Translations under genes and position numbers: made by a program
The notes under the pieces: model-generated
The model's input: only the letters and a program-made list of their open reading frames with translations
Told to the model about the DNA's origin: nothing
Databases searched by the model: none
Shown here: positions 9,039 to 19,390 of the stretch, in pieces
How the letters are laid out: every line of letters begins with the position of its first letter
Numbering within the stretch: the stretch's first letter is position 1
NCBI RefSeq assembly: GCF_014638915.1
Contig: NZ_BMFQ01000003.1
Coordinates: 682,001 to 746,000 of the forward strand
From: Xanthomarina arctica
Lineage (GTDB): Bacteria > Bacteroidota > Bacteroidia > Flavobacteriales > Flavobacteriaceae
Reading direction: 5' to 3'
DNA length: 64,000 bases

Positions 9039-12000
9039 TTATCTTTTTAAGCTAAAGTGCGCTTTAAATTGCTTTTGAGCTCCTTCGCTTTCTCCTAACT
9101 CCTTATAGTCTATTGTAAACCAATAATCATTAGAAGGCAATAATTCGCCGTTATAAGTTCCATCCCAACCTGGTCCAGTAGGACTTAATTGTTTTAATAG
9201 TTTTCCATAGCGATCAAAAATATAGATTTTAACATCTGTTAAATATTCTATTCCGAAAATTTGCCATGTATCATTATAACCATCATTGTTTGGTGTAAAG
9301 AATAATGGATAATCCATAACTAAGACATTATCACTGGCAATACCACATCCATTAATATCCCTAACTTGTATCAGGTGATTTCCAAAAGGCACATTTGAGA
9401 AAGTATAGGTATTAGAATTTGGCTCATTACTTAACCAAGGACCATTATCAATACTAAACTCAAATAAAGCGGCTCCATCTCCTGTTGCAGTAACTTCTAT
9501 AATACTGTTACTAGCAAAAGCTTGAGTTGTTAGTGTTGCAGTCATATTTGGTGGCGAACTTAATTGAACCACTGTAGAATCTGAACTTGTACATCCATTA
9601 TTAATATCTTCAACAAAAACTGTATAATTACCGGCTACTGTTGGCATATAAGATGAATCTGTACTTAATATCACTGAAGGATCTCCAGTTTCAATCCACT
9701 CAAACGTATATAAAGCTGTACTTAAACCAGTCTCCATTAATGGCGCTCCAATAACTTCGGTTCCATTTAAGTTGACACAAATGGTATAAACGTCTTTTAA
9801 ATCGAATGCTGGAATTGGATCCACCATTAAAGTTAAAGGCTTAATATCAAAACAAATAGAATTTGCATTGGTATCGTTATCTATTCGAACCCAAATAACT
9901 TGTGGGTTTGATAGGTTAACATAAGGAGAAGAGGCATCGATAGCATTTATTTCATCTTGCGCATCATCTTGATTCACATAGTATGCCACATTAAAGTTAG
10001 CAGGATTTTGTCCATTTAATAAAATGGTGTTTTGAGATAATAAATCAAACCCTACTGTATCGTTAGAAGGATCTCCATCAAATTCCATATTATCATCACA
10101 TAAAGCGAATAAATTGTAATTTGGATTTACCTCAGCAGATTCCTGAACTTCAATAAAGAAACTAACCGTAGTAACATCACAGCCAGTAATCGTATTTGTG
10201 ATATTTACAAAAATCTCTTGCGGATTAAGTGGTTGTCCTGGATTAGCAGGATCCATCATATTCTGATAAGCCGACGGATTAGCAATAAAACCTGTTCCGG
10301 CTTCGGCTGCTGCCAAAGTTGTATAATAAGTTACAGCAAAATCAGGCTCTAGTTGACCGTTTAAAATAGCATCATTCTGAGTGGTTAAATCGAAAGTAAA
10401 GTAACCATCTGTATTTAACTCACAAGCAATCATATTATCAACTGGAGTTGCAACTGGTAATGGATTTACAATAACTTCAAATGATACAACCGTTGAACAT
10501 CCTGTTCCATTATCTAATGGATTAGCAGGATCTCCCGTATATGCTACATTTACATAAATAGTTTGAGACTGACTTACGTAAGCAGTTGGATTTGGAATAG
10601 GGTTATTCCCTAATTCTGCATCTGACATATCTGTATAATACGTTGCAGTTTGATTGTAAGAAAGCCCCATTAGACCTTCATTTAATGTTAGATTGAAAGC
10701 CTCTTCTAAATCTCCTGGATTCATATCATCACATAATTCTAAAGCTGGTAAAACCGGATTCGGAGTTGGCACCGGATTAACCGTTAATGTTAATGTAGAG
10801 ATAGCATAACAATCTAAGTTGTTTGCTGTTTCTGAAACCGTTACAAAAATAGTTTGAGGATTATGAGGTAAGCCTCCAACTGAGATATTTGTATAAGCTG
10901 TGTAATCTGGAATAGGATTGTTAGCTGTTACATCTGCCATTGTTTCAAAGTAATTAACAGACCAATTAGAGTTTCCTCCAGTAATAGCATTATCCTGAGA
11001 TGTTAGATCAAAAACAGCGTATCCGTCGTTGTTAATGGTGTCGTCACAAATTTCATATAAAACCGCATCTGTAGTTGTTACAGGTATTGGTAACGGATTT
11101 ACTATTAACTCTAAAGATGTTACCGTTACACAAGTTGTTGTATTATTTTCAACGCGAACCCAAACAATTTGACTTGGTGCATTGGTATTTGTAAACGCTG
11201 CAGGTGTTGAAATATACGTTAAAGCTGTTGGACCTGTTTCAGCTCCAGCTTGATCAGTATAATAAGTAACTGTATAATCTAAAGGATTTAGACCATTTAA
11301 AATTTCAGTATTACTATCTGTTAAATTGAATACTGTCATCCCATCTGCAACGCCATCGTAATCACAAAGTACAATTGGCTCAGGATTCATTTCAATTACA
11401 GGTGTTTTATCGACAATAATATTGAACTGAAGATAGGTTGGACAATCTGTTGTTGTACCTACATAATCTACACGCACGTAAATAATTTGTTGATCGATAT
11501 CTACATTAGTATAAGGACTGGTTAGTGGCTCTAAACTATTTATAGCATTTTGTGACGTTCTATAAAAGCTTACTTGTAAAGCTGGATCTGTTGTAATTAA
11601 TGGAATGTTACTATCTAAATCGAAAACACCAAAACCATCATTATTCGGATCGCAGTAATGTAGGTCTGGAGGAGTAATCGCAGCTGGCGCTTCCACCACA
11701 TTCAATGTTAAAGTAGTTAAATCAAAACAACCGGTTGTAGCATCTTCTACTCTTACATGAACAACTTCATTATTTGTACCAATATAAGTTGAAGAAGAAG
11801 GCATTACTTCTGGCGTACCATTTTGAGCATTTGTAAGGCTATTATAATAGGTTACAATATAATTGGTGTTTCCACCAGAAATTTCATTGTTTTTATCATT
11901 TAAATCCATTTCTGTCATGCCATCCGCTACATTATCATCACAGACAATTAATGGGGTTGGAGCAACTACTGTTGGCAACGGGTTTATAGTGACTACAAAA

Positions 12001-15000
12001 CTATTTTCAGCAGAACAGTTTGGCGTTGTTCCTGTCTCAGCATAAACATAAATAGTCTGTGTGCTAGTAATAACCTCTCCTGCATTTAAAACAGTCCCTG
12101 TACCGGAAGTCCCTGTATAATATGTCCCGTTTGTTAAGGCAGGTAAAGTGTAACTTACACATTCTGCAACATTTGCTGGCGCATCTACTAAAGGTGTTAC
12201 ATTTATTGTTACAGCAAAACTATTTTCATCTGTACAATTTGGAGTGGTTCCTGTTTCTGCATAAACATAAATAGTTTGAGTAGTTGTTATAGGATCTCCT
12301 GCATTTAATGCAGTTCCGGTTCCAGATGTTCCTGTAAAATAAGAACCAACTGTTAAAGCAGGAAGCGTATAACTATCACAAGCCGTAACAGCAACTGGTG
12401 CATCTGCAACTGGGGTTATGTTAATGGTAACTATGAAACTGTTTTCATCAGAACAATTAGGAGTCGTTCCTGTTTCGGCATATACATAAATAGTTTGTGT
12501 ACTTGTAACTGGATCTCCCGCATTCAGCACGGTTCCTGTTCCACCTGACCCAGTATAATAAGCTCCATTTATTAGTGCTGGCAACGTGTAAGTATCACAC
12601 ATAGTAACATCTGTTGGCGCATCAACGGTAGGCGTTGCACTAATAGTTACTACAAAGCTGTTTTCCACAGCACAATTTGGTGTTGTACCTGTTTCTGCAT
12701 ACACATAAATTGTTTGAGTTGTGGTAATAGGGTCGCCTGCATTTAAAGTTGTTCCCGTTCCTGCTGCTCCAGTATAATAAGCACCACCAGTTAAGGCAGG
12801 CAACGTATAACTGTCACATGCAGATACATCTGCAGGCGAGTCAATTATTGGAGTGTTATTAATAGTAACTACAAAGCTATTTTCATCTGTACAATTAGGA
12901 GTAGTTGCTGTTTCTCCATACACATAAATAGTTTGTGTACTTGAAACGGTTGCTCCTGTACTTAACGCAGTGCCGGTACCTGCAGGACCCGTGTAATAAT
13001 TTCCACTTGTTAAAGCTGGTAAAATATAACTGTCGCAAGCTGTAACATCTATAGGGTCATCAACCGTTGGAGTGGTATTGACCACTATGGTTACCGTATT
13101 TGTTGCCGTATCATTAGGAGCCACTAACCCGTTATCTGTTAAAGTTACCTCATAGATTGTGGTTACTGCTGGAGGAGGCGATATTACATAAGTTGCATTG
13201 GTTCCTAAAACCGTTGCATCACCTTGCACATTCCAACTATAGCTATAGCTTCCAACTGGAACTGCTGGCGAAGGATTAGCTGTTAAAGTAACATCGGCAC
13301 CTGCATCATGACAAATGGATGGCATATCTGCAGTAGCTGTTACAGATATAGTACATATATCAATAGTAGCTATAAAACTATTTTCATCAAAACAGTTTGG
13401 TGTTGTACCTGTTTCAGCATATACATAAATAGTTTGAGTTGTTGTAATTAATTGTCCTGCCGTTAATACTGTTCCCGTTCCGCCAGGACCTGTATAATAA
13501 GTCCCACTTGTAAGTGCAGGTAAAGCATATTCATTACAAGCCGTTACAGCTGTTGGGTTATCTACAATTGGTGTTGTATTAATAGTTACCACAAAACTGT
13601 TTTCTGCAAAACAATTTGGCGTTGTTCCTGTTTCAGCATACACGTAAATAGTTTGTGTACTGTTAATAGATGTCCCAGCAGAAATTAAACCGCCTAAACC
13701 TCCTGAACCATTATAGTAATCTCCTCCTGTTAACGCTGGTAAAATATAACTATCACAAGCTGTAACATCTGTTGGGGCGTCGACAGTTGGCGTCGGATTA
13801 ATAGTTACTAGAAAACTGTTTTCATCAAAACAATTTGGTGTTGTTCCTGTTTCGGCATATACATACACGGTTTGTGTACTGCTAATAGATGTACCTGCCG
13901 TTATTAAACCACCTGTTCCTCCAGTACCATTATAATAATCTCCACTTGTTAATGCTGGAAATATATAACTATCACAAACAACAACATCTATTGGGTCATC
14001 AACCGTAGGGGTGGTATTAACTGTTACGGTTACGGTATTTGTTACTGTATCGTTTGGCGCAGTTAAACCATCGTCTGTTAAAGTGACTTCATATACGGTT
14101 GTGGCTGCCGGTGGGGGCGACAATAATAATGTCGTACCAGTTCCTAAAACCGTTGCATCACCTTGAATATTCCAACTATAAGTATAGACTCCAACAGCGA
14201 CTGCTGGACTTGCCGTTGCTGTTAAAGTAACATCGGCGCCGGCATCATGACAAATAGAAGGCATATCGGCAGTTGCTGTTACAGATAAGGTACAAGAATC
14301 TATAGTTAATACGAAACTATTTTCATCAACACAATTTGGTGTTGTTCCCGTTTCAGCATACACATAAATGGTTTGTGTTGTTGTAAGAACGTCACCAGCA
14401 TTTAACATGGTTCCCGTTCCTCCGGCTCCTCCAGTGGCAGTAAAGTAATCTCCAATAGTTAAGGCTGGCAAGGTATAATCGTTACATGCTGTAACATCTG
14501 TGGGAGCATCTGCAACTGGTGTTGTAAATAAATTTACATCTTCAGTTAAAGAGAACGTATCACCACATACAGAGTTAATATTATTTGCAGAGATTAATTC
14601 GATAGTTTGTGTAGCAGTTATTCCTGTAATAGTAATTACAAAAATTCCTGTTGAATCTAGAGTTACCGTTTGAACCGCTCCTCCATTTAAAATATATTCT
14701 ACCACATCATTTTCAGATCCAGTAATGGTAAACACAGCATCTCCACCTGTACAAACATCTGCACTACTAGTTACGGTTACTACCGGAGTTGGTGCAACAA
14801 CTACTGTAATTGGTCTGTAAGCAGTAAACAAATCACCTGTTAATGCATCTGTATAAGTTACTTGTGCGACGTAGGTTGTAGTTTGGCTAGGTGCAACAGT
14901 TAAATTTGCTGGGTCTGTTCCAATAACAGCACCAGCTTCGTCTAACCATTGAAAGGTTGTAATTGGTGTGCCATTTGGGTAAAATTGCCAAGCTTCAGGA

Positions 15001-16160
15001 CTTAACTCAGGAACATTCCAAACACCTGTATTTCTTCCTGGAGGTGCCACCCCTTGTGTTCCACCAGGGTTTTGAATCCCTATAACGGCTAATCCTCCAT
15101 TCCATGAACAGATAGGTTTTTTATAGATATAAGTTTCAATAATATTCGTGGTTTCGTAAAACACAATCATTTGTTCCGTTTTTAAAGCATTGCAACTATA
15201 TTGTGCTACATTATAAAAACTAAAAACAAAAGCTCTAAATGGGGCTTCTCCTTTTACATCGTATGCTATTTTATAATTAACCTCGTTAACCCCTGACGCA
15301 TTTGGATCTGTATCATGCATGGCTCCAAAAATATTTGCACCAGTAAAAGCTCCTGGATTATTTCTTGGAATCAAATCAGTAGGATTAAAGGCCCAGCCGT
15401 GAGGTTGGTTGGCTCTAGCCAAATTAAAACTTACAGCACCATTAGTAGAAAGCACACATTGGCTATAATTAGTTTGATAAAACTCAAAATCGAAAGCAAA
15501 ATTCACTACTGGACTCCAGTCATCATCAGAAGTTAGGTTTAAGGCAGTTTCAGAAGGTGTAAGTGAAATTGTAGATGGAAATTGTGGATTAAAGAGAATA
15601 GAACGTACATCATATGAATTAGATTCTCCAACTTCATTATAATCTGCCGTTAAAGTTAAGGGTGGAATGGTTCCTGTATTTATATCGACACAAAAAGCAT
15701 CTGTAATACAAACGTTACCTCCACAATATATTGCACCAGAACTAGTAGCAATAGTCATATCAGAAGAACCAGTACCAGAACTTAAACTACCTGGATATAC
15801 TCTGATTTCTATAACTGCAGAAGCAATATTTGCCGGATTCGCAATTTCCTGAATTTCATAGGTAATATAATAAATACCTTCTGGAGTGTTGGCGTCAATT
15901 CGAATATTTGGAAATCCAGTTGTAATTAAGTGTGTATTCCCTGTAGGGTCAGGAATTAATTCTGAATAGGAAAAATTGCTATATGTAGTAAAACCAATGG
16001 CGGTGCCATTTAAATAATCGTTCAGGAAAATTTGGTCTTTCGTTGCATAAGAATCGGCTGGATTATCTGACCTTCCAACAACGACATCGTCAATGGCTAT
16101 AAGTTGGGCATAGGTAGTACTAAGAAATAAAAGAAAACAGAGGGTAATTAACTTTTTCAT
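9039..16160 (-). CDS. giant repeat-built surface protein with type B T9SS sorting domain
   Basis: The 2373-residue product starts with a signal peptide (about 1-18, ending TTYAQ) and is expected to be exported by Sec and then T9SS. About 20-390 is a unique N-terminal region. About 390-540 resembles PKD/Ig-like modules. About 544-1397 holds nine modules of about 74 residues (core TQTIYVYAETGTTPNC, one Cys pair each). Two near-identical PKD-like modules (SVTATADMPSICHDAGADV) follow repeats 1 and 4. About 1397-2114 holds seven modules of about 100 residues beginning near a xxCDD motif. The C-terminus (about 2281-2373) is the gliding-motility type B sorting domain: FFTPNNDGYNDTW, then FDRYGKLLKQ and GWDGTYNG. 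A PorP/SprF partner is usual nearby for such genes but is absent here. It probably acts as an adhesin or gliding-related filament; the ligand is unknown. Confidence 0.9.
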   Translation of the reverse strand: MKKLITLCFLLFLSTTYAQLIAIDDVVVGRSDNPADSYATKDQIFLNDYLNGTAIGFTTYSNFSYSELIPDPTGNTHLITTGFPNIRIDANTPEGIYYITYEIQEIANPANIASAVIEIRVYPGSLSSGTGSSDMTIATSSGAIYCGGNVCITDAFCVDINTGTIPPLTLTADYNEVGESNSYDVRSILFNPQFPSTISLTPSETALNLTSDDDWSPVVNFAFDFEFYQTNYSQCVLSTNGAVSFNLARANQPHGWAFNPTDLIPRNNPGAFTGANIFGAMHDTDPNASGVNEVNYKIAYDVKGEAPFRAFVFSFYNVAQYSCNALKTEQMIVFYETTNIIETYIYKKPICSWNGGLAVIGIQNPGGTQGVAPPGRNTGVWNVPELSPEAWQFYPNGTPITTFQWLDEAGAVIGTDPANLTVAPSQTTTYVAQVTYTDALTGDLFTAYRPITVVVAPTPVVTVTSSADVCTGGDAVFTITGSENDVVEYILNGGAVQTVTLDSTGIFVITITGITATQTIELISANNINSVCGDTFSLTEDVNLFTTPVADAPTDVTACNDYTLPALTIGDYFTATGGAGGTGTMLNAGDVLTTTQTIYVYAETGTTPNCVDENSFVLTIDSCTLSVTATADMPSICHDAGADVTLTATASPAVAVGVYTYSWNIQGDATVLGTGTTLLLSPPPAATTVYEVTLTDDGLTAPNDTVTNTVTVTVNTTPTVDDPIDVVVCDSYIFPALTSGDYYNGTGGTGGLITAGTSISSTQTVYVYAETGTTPNCFDENSFLVTINPTPTVDAPTDVTACDSYILPALTGGDYYNGSGGLGGLISAGTSINSTQTIYVYAETGTTPNCFAENSFVVTINTTPIVDNPTAVTACNEYALPALTSGTYYTGPGGTGTVLTAGQLITTTQTIYVYAETGTTPNCFDENSFIATIDICTISVTATADMPSICHDAGADVTLTANPSPAVPVGSYSYSWNVQGDATVLGTNATYVISPPPAVTTIYEVTLTDNGLVAPNDTATNTVTIVVNTTPTVDDPIDVTACDSYILPALTSGNYYTGPAGTGTALSTGATVSSTQTIYVYGETATTPNCTDENSFVVTINNTPIIDSPADVSACDSYTLPALTGGAYYTGAAGTGTTLNAGDPITTTQTIYVYAETGTTPNCAVENSFVVTISATPTVDAPTDVTMCDTYTLPALINGAYYTGSGGTGTVLNAGDPVTSTQTIYVYAETGTTPNCSDENSFIVTINITPVADAPVAVTACDSYTLPALTVGSYFTGTSGTGTALNAGDPITTTQTIYVYAETGTTPNCTDENSFAVTINVTPLVDAPANVAECVSYTLPALTNGTYYTGTSGTGTVLNAGEVITSTQTIYVYAETGTTPNCSAENSFVVTINPLPTVVAPTPLIVCDDNVADGMTEMDLNDKNNEISGGNTNYIVTYYNSLTNAQNGTPEVMPSSSTYIGTNNEVVHVRVEDATTGCFDLTTLTLNVVEAPAAITPPDLHYCDPNNDGFGVFDLDSNIPLITTDPALQVSFYRTSQNAINSLEPLTSPYTNVDIDQQIIYVRVDYVGTTTDCPTYLQFNIIVDKTPVIEMNPEPIVLCDYDGVADGMTVFNLTDSNTEILNGLNPLDYTVTYYTDQAGAETGPTALTYISTPAAFTNTNAPSQIVWVRVENNTTTCVTVTSLELIVNPLPIPVTTTDAVLYEICDDTINNDGYAVFDLTSQDNAITGGNSNWSVNYFETMADVTANNPIPDYTAYTNISVGGLPHNPQTIFVTVSETANNLDCYAISTLTLTVNPVPTPNPVLPALELCDDMNPGDLEEAFNLTLNEGLMGLSYNQTATYYTDMSDAELGNNPIPNPTAYVSQSQTIYVNVAYTGDPANPLDNGTGCSTVVSFEVIVNPLPVATPVDNMIACELNTDGYFTFDLTTQNDAILNGQLEPDFAVTYYTTLAAAEAGTGFIANPSAYQNMMDPANPGQPLNPQEIFVNITNTITGCDVTTVSFFIEVQESAEVNPNYNLFALCDDNMEFDGDPSNDTVGFDLLSQNTILLNGQNPANFNVAYYVNQDDAQDEINAIDASSPYVNLSNPQVIWVRIDNDTNANSICFDIKPLTLMVDPIPAFDLKDVYTICVNLNGTEVIGAPLMETGLSTALYTFEWIETGDPSVILSTDSSYMPTVAGNYTVFVEDINNGCTSSDSTVVQLSSPPNMTATLTTQAFASNSIIEVTATGDGAALFEFSIDNGPWLSNEPNSNTYTFSNVPFGNHLIQVRDINGCGIASDNVLVMDYPLFFTPNNDGYNDTWQIFGIEYLTDVKIYIFDRYGKLLKQLSPTGPGWDGTYNGELLPSNDYWFTIDYKELGESEGAQKQFKAHFSLKR
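11970..14530 (-). repeat. nine-module tandem repeat in the giant surface protein gene
   Basis: The coding DNA repeats with a period of about 220 bp. Module ends are the most conserved part, encoding TQTIYVYAETGTTPNC. Two insertions of about 255 bp encode PKD-like modules after the first and fourth repeats. This suggests a block of repeat plus PKD-like module was duplicated, with single repeats amplified later. Confidence 0.88.
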
Positions 16161-16327
16161 AGGGAGAATCGTGGTAAACCATATTTAATTAACACTTTTA
16201 CGTTAACTAAACATGTCTATATTGTTAAAATTGAGCTGAAAATTAAGGAAATTTTATGAAAAATACAGTTAAATTTTTTACGAAATTATTTCTATGTTAA
16301 TAAAACACCATTAAATATGGATTTTCT

Positions 16328-16335
16328 TATCTTTG
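16328..16335 (+). promoter_or_regulatory. -7 box of folE
   Basis: TATCTTTG is a perfect TAnnTTTG match. It predicts a transcript start near 16340, about 25 nt before the folE ATG. The -33 region lacks a clear TTG. Confidence 0.6.
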
Positions 16336-16364
16336 CAGATTAAATACATATTTAATTTTTACGA

Positions 16365-17042
16365 ATGAAATTTGATAAAAAAATTGAAGAATTTGAGTCT
16401 TTAGGAGATAACCATATAGGAACATCTTCCAACAATCCAATGCGCGATGATGCCTTTGTATTATCAGGCGAAGAGAAAATTGAGATTATTAAAAAGGATG
16501 TAAAACACATTATGGAAACTTTAGGCCTTGATCTTACAGACGACAGTTTAAAAGGAACTCCTAATCGCGTTGCAAAAATGTTTGTAAAAGAGCTTTTTTC
16601 TGGCCTTGATCCGAATCAAAAACCTTCTGCTTCTACTTTTGACAATAAATATCAATATGGTGAAATGTTGGTAGAGAAAAACATTACGCTCTACTCTACT
16701 TGCGAACACCATTTATTACCTATAGTTGGAAAAGCTCATGTAGCTTATATTTCTAATGGCACTGTAGTTGGTTTGTCTAAAATGAATCGCATTGTTGATT
16801 ATTATGCCAAACGTCCTCAAGTTCAAGAGCGCTTAACCATTCAAATTGTAAAAGAATTACAAGAAGTCTTAAATACTCAAGATGTTGCATGCGTTGTGGA
16901 TGCGAAACATTTATGTGTAAATTCTCGTGGAATTAGAGATACGGCAAGTAGTACGATTACGGCTGAATTTGGCGGAAAATTTAAAGAAAAAGAAACTAAA
17001 AGAGAGTTTTTAGATTATATTAAACTGGATACTTCTTTTTAA
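16365..17042 (+). CDS. folE: GTP cyclohydrolase I
   Basis: FolE turns GTP into 7,8-dihydroneopterin triphosphate, the first step to folate and, through queuosine synthesis, to 7-deazaguanines. The 225-residue length is normal. The zinc-binding signature is intact: CEHHLLP supplies Cys and His, and KHLCV the second Cys. The family stretches GTPNRVAKMF and GLSKMNRIVDYYAKRPQVQE are also clear. It is monocistronic in appearance, 190 nt before cysS. The queE gene at 38 kb acts downstream in the same pathway. Confidence 0.97.
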   Translation: MKFDKKIEEFESLGDNHIGTSSNNPMRDDAFVLSGEEKIEIIKKDVKHIMETLGLDLTDDSLKGTPNRVAKMFVKELFSGLDPNQKPSASTFDNKYQYGEMLVEKNITLYSTCEHHLLPIVGKAHVAYISNGTVVGLSKMNRIVDYYAKRPQVQERLTIQIVKELQEVLNTQDVACVVDAKHLCVNSRGIRDTASSTITAEFGGKFKEKETKREFLDYIKLDTSF

Positions 17043-17174
17043 TTGGAGATAGATGATTAACGATTGTTGATTTTCGATTTTCAGCTAACTATTTAACCGC
17101 TTGGAATCAGATTCTTCGTTTCCCTTAGAATAACAGATAAACGACTTAACTCTTTTGAAGTAAAAACTTTGAAT

Positions 17175-17223
17175 TAACATCTCAACAACAAACGACTTTA
17201 CAAATAACATCTCAACAACAAAC
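17175..17223 (+). repeat. short direct repeat before cysS
   Basis: Nineteen bases (TAACATCTCAACAACAAAC) occur at 17175-17193 and again at 17205-17223, with a 30-bp period, just upstream of the cysS start. They could be part of the leader or a simple slippage product. Confidence 0.75.
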
Positions 17224-17232
17224 ATCAAAAAT

Positions 17233-18717
17233 ATGCCACTTTACAAACAGCAAGAGATAAAAATCTACAATTCACTTTCAGGAGAAAAAGACGTTTTTAA
17301 ACCTATTCATGAAGGCTACGTTGGTATGTATGTTTGTGGCCCAACGGTTTATAGCAATGTCCATTTAGGAAATGTGAGAACTTTTATGTCTTTTGATATG
17401 ATTTTCAGATATCTAAAACATCTGGGTTTTAAAGTACGCTATGTTAGAAATATTACTGATGCTGGGCATTTAGAAAATGATGCTGATGAAGGAGAAGACA
17501 GAATTGCTAAAAAAGCCCGTTTGGAAGAAATTGAACCTATGGAAGTGGTTCAACGTTATACGGTCGATTTTCATAACACTTTAAATGCTTTCAATTTTCT
17601 TCCTCCAAGTATTGAACCTACTGCCACTGGACACATTATTGAGCAAATAGAATTGATTAAGACCATCATAGACAACGGCTTTGCTTATGAAGTAAATGGC
17701 TCCGTCTATTTTGATGTTTTAAAATATAATGAAATAAATAATTACGGTATTTTAAGTAAGCGTAAGGTGGAAGACTTAATTCATAACACACGCGAACTTG
17801 ATGGACAAAGTGATAAGAAAAATCCTCAAGATTTTGCACTTTGGAAAAAAGCCGAACCGAGACATATTATGCGTTGGCCTTCTCCTTGGAGCGATGGTTT
17901 TCCTGGTTGGCATTTAGAGTGTACAGCCATGAGTACCAAATATCTTGGTGAGCATTTTGATATTCACGGTGGTGGTATGGATTTAAAATTTCCACATCAC
18001 GAATGTGAAATAGCACAAAACCAAGCCGCTAAAGGCCAAACACCGGTAAATTACTGGATGCATGCCAACATGCTTATCATGAATGGTAAGAAAATGGCAA
18101 AATCTACCGGGAATTTTATTCTTCCGAATGAGATTTTCTCTGGAGATAATGAACATATCTCTAAAGGTTTTACACCTTCTGTCGCCAGATTCTTCATGCT
18201 TCAAGCACATTACAGATCTGTGTTAGATTTTACTAATGATGGTTTATTAGCCAGTGAAAAAGGCTTTAATAGACTTATGGATGCTATTCATTTATTAGAT
18301 AGTTTACCAACTGCAACTACATCGACATTGAATGTTTTAGAATGGAAACAGAAATGTTATGATGCTATGAACGATGATTTTAATACACCCATTTTAATCG
18401 CTCACTTATTTGAAGCAGCTAAATACATCAATCAAATTAATGATGAAAAAGCTACAATTACAAAAGAAGATTTAGCTATTTTAAAAGAAACTATTCACGC
18501 CTTTGTATTTGATATTATGGGCCTTCAAGATACTGTTTCCACTAATGCTAATGGAAATTCTGATAAGCTTTCTGGAACCGTTGAATTATTGATTAAATTA
18601 CGTCAAGAAGCAAGAGCTAACAAAGATTTTGCACTATCAGACCAAATCCGCAATGAACTTGATACTCTTGGAATTCAATTGAATGATGGGAAGGATGGAA
18701 CGAGTTTTAATTTGTAG
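17233..18717 (+). CDS. cysS: cysteinyl-tRNA synthetase
   Basis: This class I synthetase charges tRNA-Cys. The 494-residue protein has the HIGH-type motif (NVHLGN, near residue 41) preceded by the zinc Cys in YVCGPTVY. The other zinc ligands lie in the region [10 protein letters not shown] and HHECE, and the KMSKS-type loop reads KMAKSTGNF. The length is standard and the C-terminal anticodon-binding region is complete. It is followed by yidD on the same strand about 60 nt later, so they may share a transcript. Confidence 0.97.
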   Translation: MPLYKQQEIKIYNSLSGEKDVFKPIHEGYVGMYVCGPTVYSNVHLGNVRTFMSFDMIFRYLKHLGFKVRYVRNITDAGHLENDADEGEDRIAKKARLEEIEPMEVVQRYTVDFHNTLNAFNFLPPSIEPTATGHIIEQIELIKTIIDNGFAYEVNGSVYFDVLKYNEINNYGILSKRKVEDLIHNTRELDGQSDKKNPQDFALWKKAEPRHIMRWPSPWSDGFPGWHLECTAMSTKYLGEHFDIHGGGMDLKFPHHECEIAQNQAAKGQTPVNYWMHANMLIMNGKKMAKSTGNFILPNEIFSGDNEHISKGFTPSVARFFMLQAHYRSVLDFTNDGLLASEKGFNRLMDAIHLLDSLPTATTSTLNVLEWKQKCYDAMNDDFNTPILIAHLFEAAKYINQINDEKATITKEDLAILKETIHAFVFDIMGLQDTVSTNANGNSDKLSGTVELLIKLRQEARANKDFALSDQIRNELDTLGIQLNDGKDGTSFNL

Positions 18718-18778
18718 TCTTTAGCCCAAATCCAGATTTACTTAAACTCCCAGAGGGAGATGATATTTAAATAGACTT

Positions 18779-19015
18779 ATGAAAAAGATATTGGCTTATC
18801 CCTTTTTACTACTCATAAAAATATATCAAACGGTTATTTCTCCATTAACACCAGCTTCTTGCAGGTTTCAACCAACTTGTTCTCATTACGCCAAAGAAGC
18901 TTTAGAAAAACATGGTTTTTTTAAAGGTGGGAAATTAGCGATTATAAGGATTTTTAGTTGTCATCCCTGGGGAAAATCAGGGTATGATCCAGTTCCTGAA
19001 AAGGATGACAACTAA
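18779..19015 (+). CDS. yidD: YidD membrane protein insertion efficiency factor
   Basis: YidD is a small, basic, membrane-associated protein that assists YidC-dependent insertion. The 78 residues contain the family pattern: an amphipathic N-terminus, [18 protein letters not shown] with three Cys, and the C-terminal [12 protein letters not shown] motif. In most genomes yidD is near rpmH/rnpA/yidC; here it follows cysS. Oddly, DNA encoding its last residues is present nearly two more times downstream (see 18965-19255). The first copy is in frame and gives a normal-length protein. Confidence 0.95.
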   Translation: MKKILAYPFLLLIKIYQTVISPLTPASCRFQPTCSHYAKEALEKHGFFKGGKLAIIRIFSCHPWGKSGYDPVPEKDDN

Positions 19016-19255
19016 AAATTGCCAACGCGCCAGCTCGCATGTTCGCTAAAAATGTACACTGTACATTTTCTGATTCGCTCCATCGCCCTGGGGAAAATCG
19101 GGGTATGATCCAGTTCCTGAAAAGGATGACAACTAAAAATTGCCAACGCGCCACCTCGCATGTTCGCTAAAAATGTACACTGTACATTTCTGATTCGCTC
19201 CATCGCCCTGGGGAAAATCAGGGTATTATCCAGTTCCCGAAAAGGATGACAACTA
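18965..19255. repeat. tandem repeat carrying extra copies of the yidD 3' end
   Basis: About 2.4 copies of a 120-121-bp unit start at 18965, 19086 and 19206. Each begins with the last codons of yidD (CCCTGGGGAAAATC) through its stop. The first two continue into about 70 bp of noncoding DNA with the palindrome AAATGTACACTGTACATTT. Copies differ at only a few positions, so the expansion looks recent. Reverse-strand open frames here are a by-product of the repeat. Confidence 0.9.
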
Positions 19256-19390
19256 AAATAGTTTCCCTTCTAAGACATTTTACTTTAAATACTCACACAA
19301 GCTTTAAATGATAAATTCTCGTTAATCATTTTTAACATATTCATTTAAATAATCCATAAATGTTATATTTACATTCATAAAATAAAACCT

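Noticed and set aside
11970-14530. CRISPR-like regular repeats
   Set aside because: The repeats are in frame, encode protein modules and have a period of about 220 bp, not repeat-spacer units.
18954-19203. Two related reverse-strand frames after yidD
   Set aside because: They resemble each other only because the underlying DNA is a tandem repeat of the yidD 3' end.
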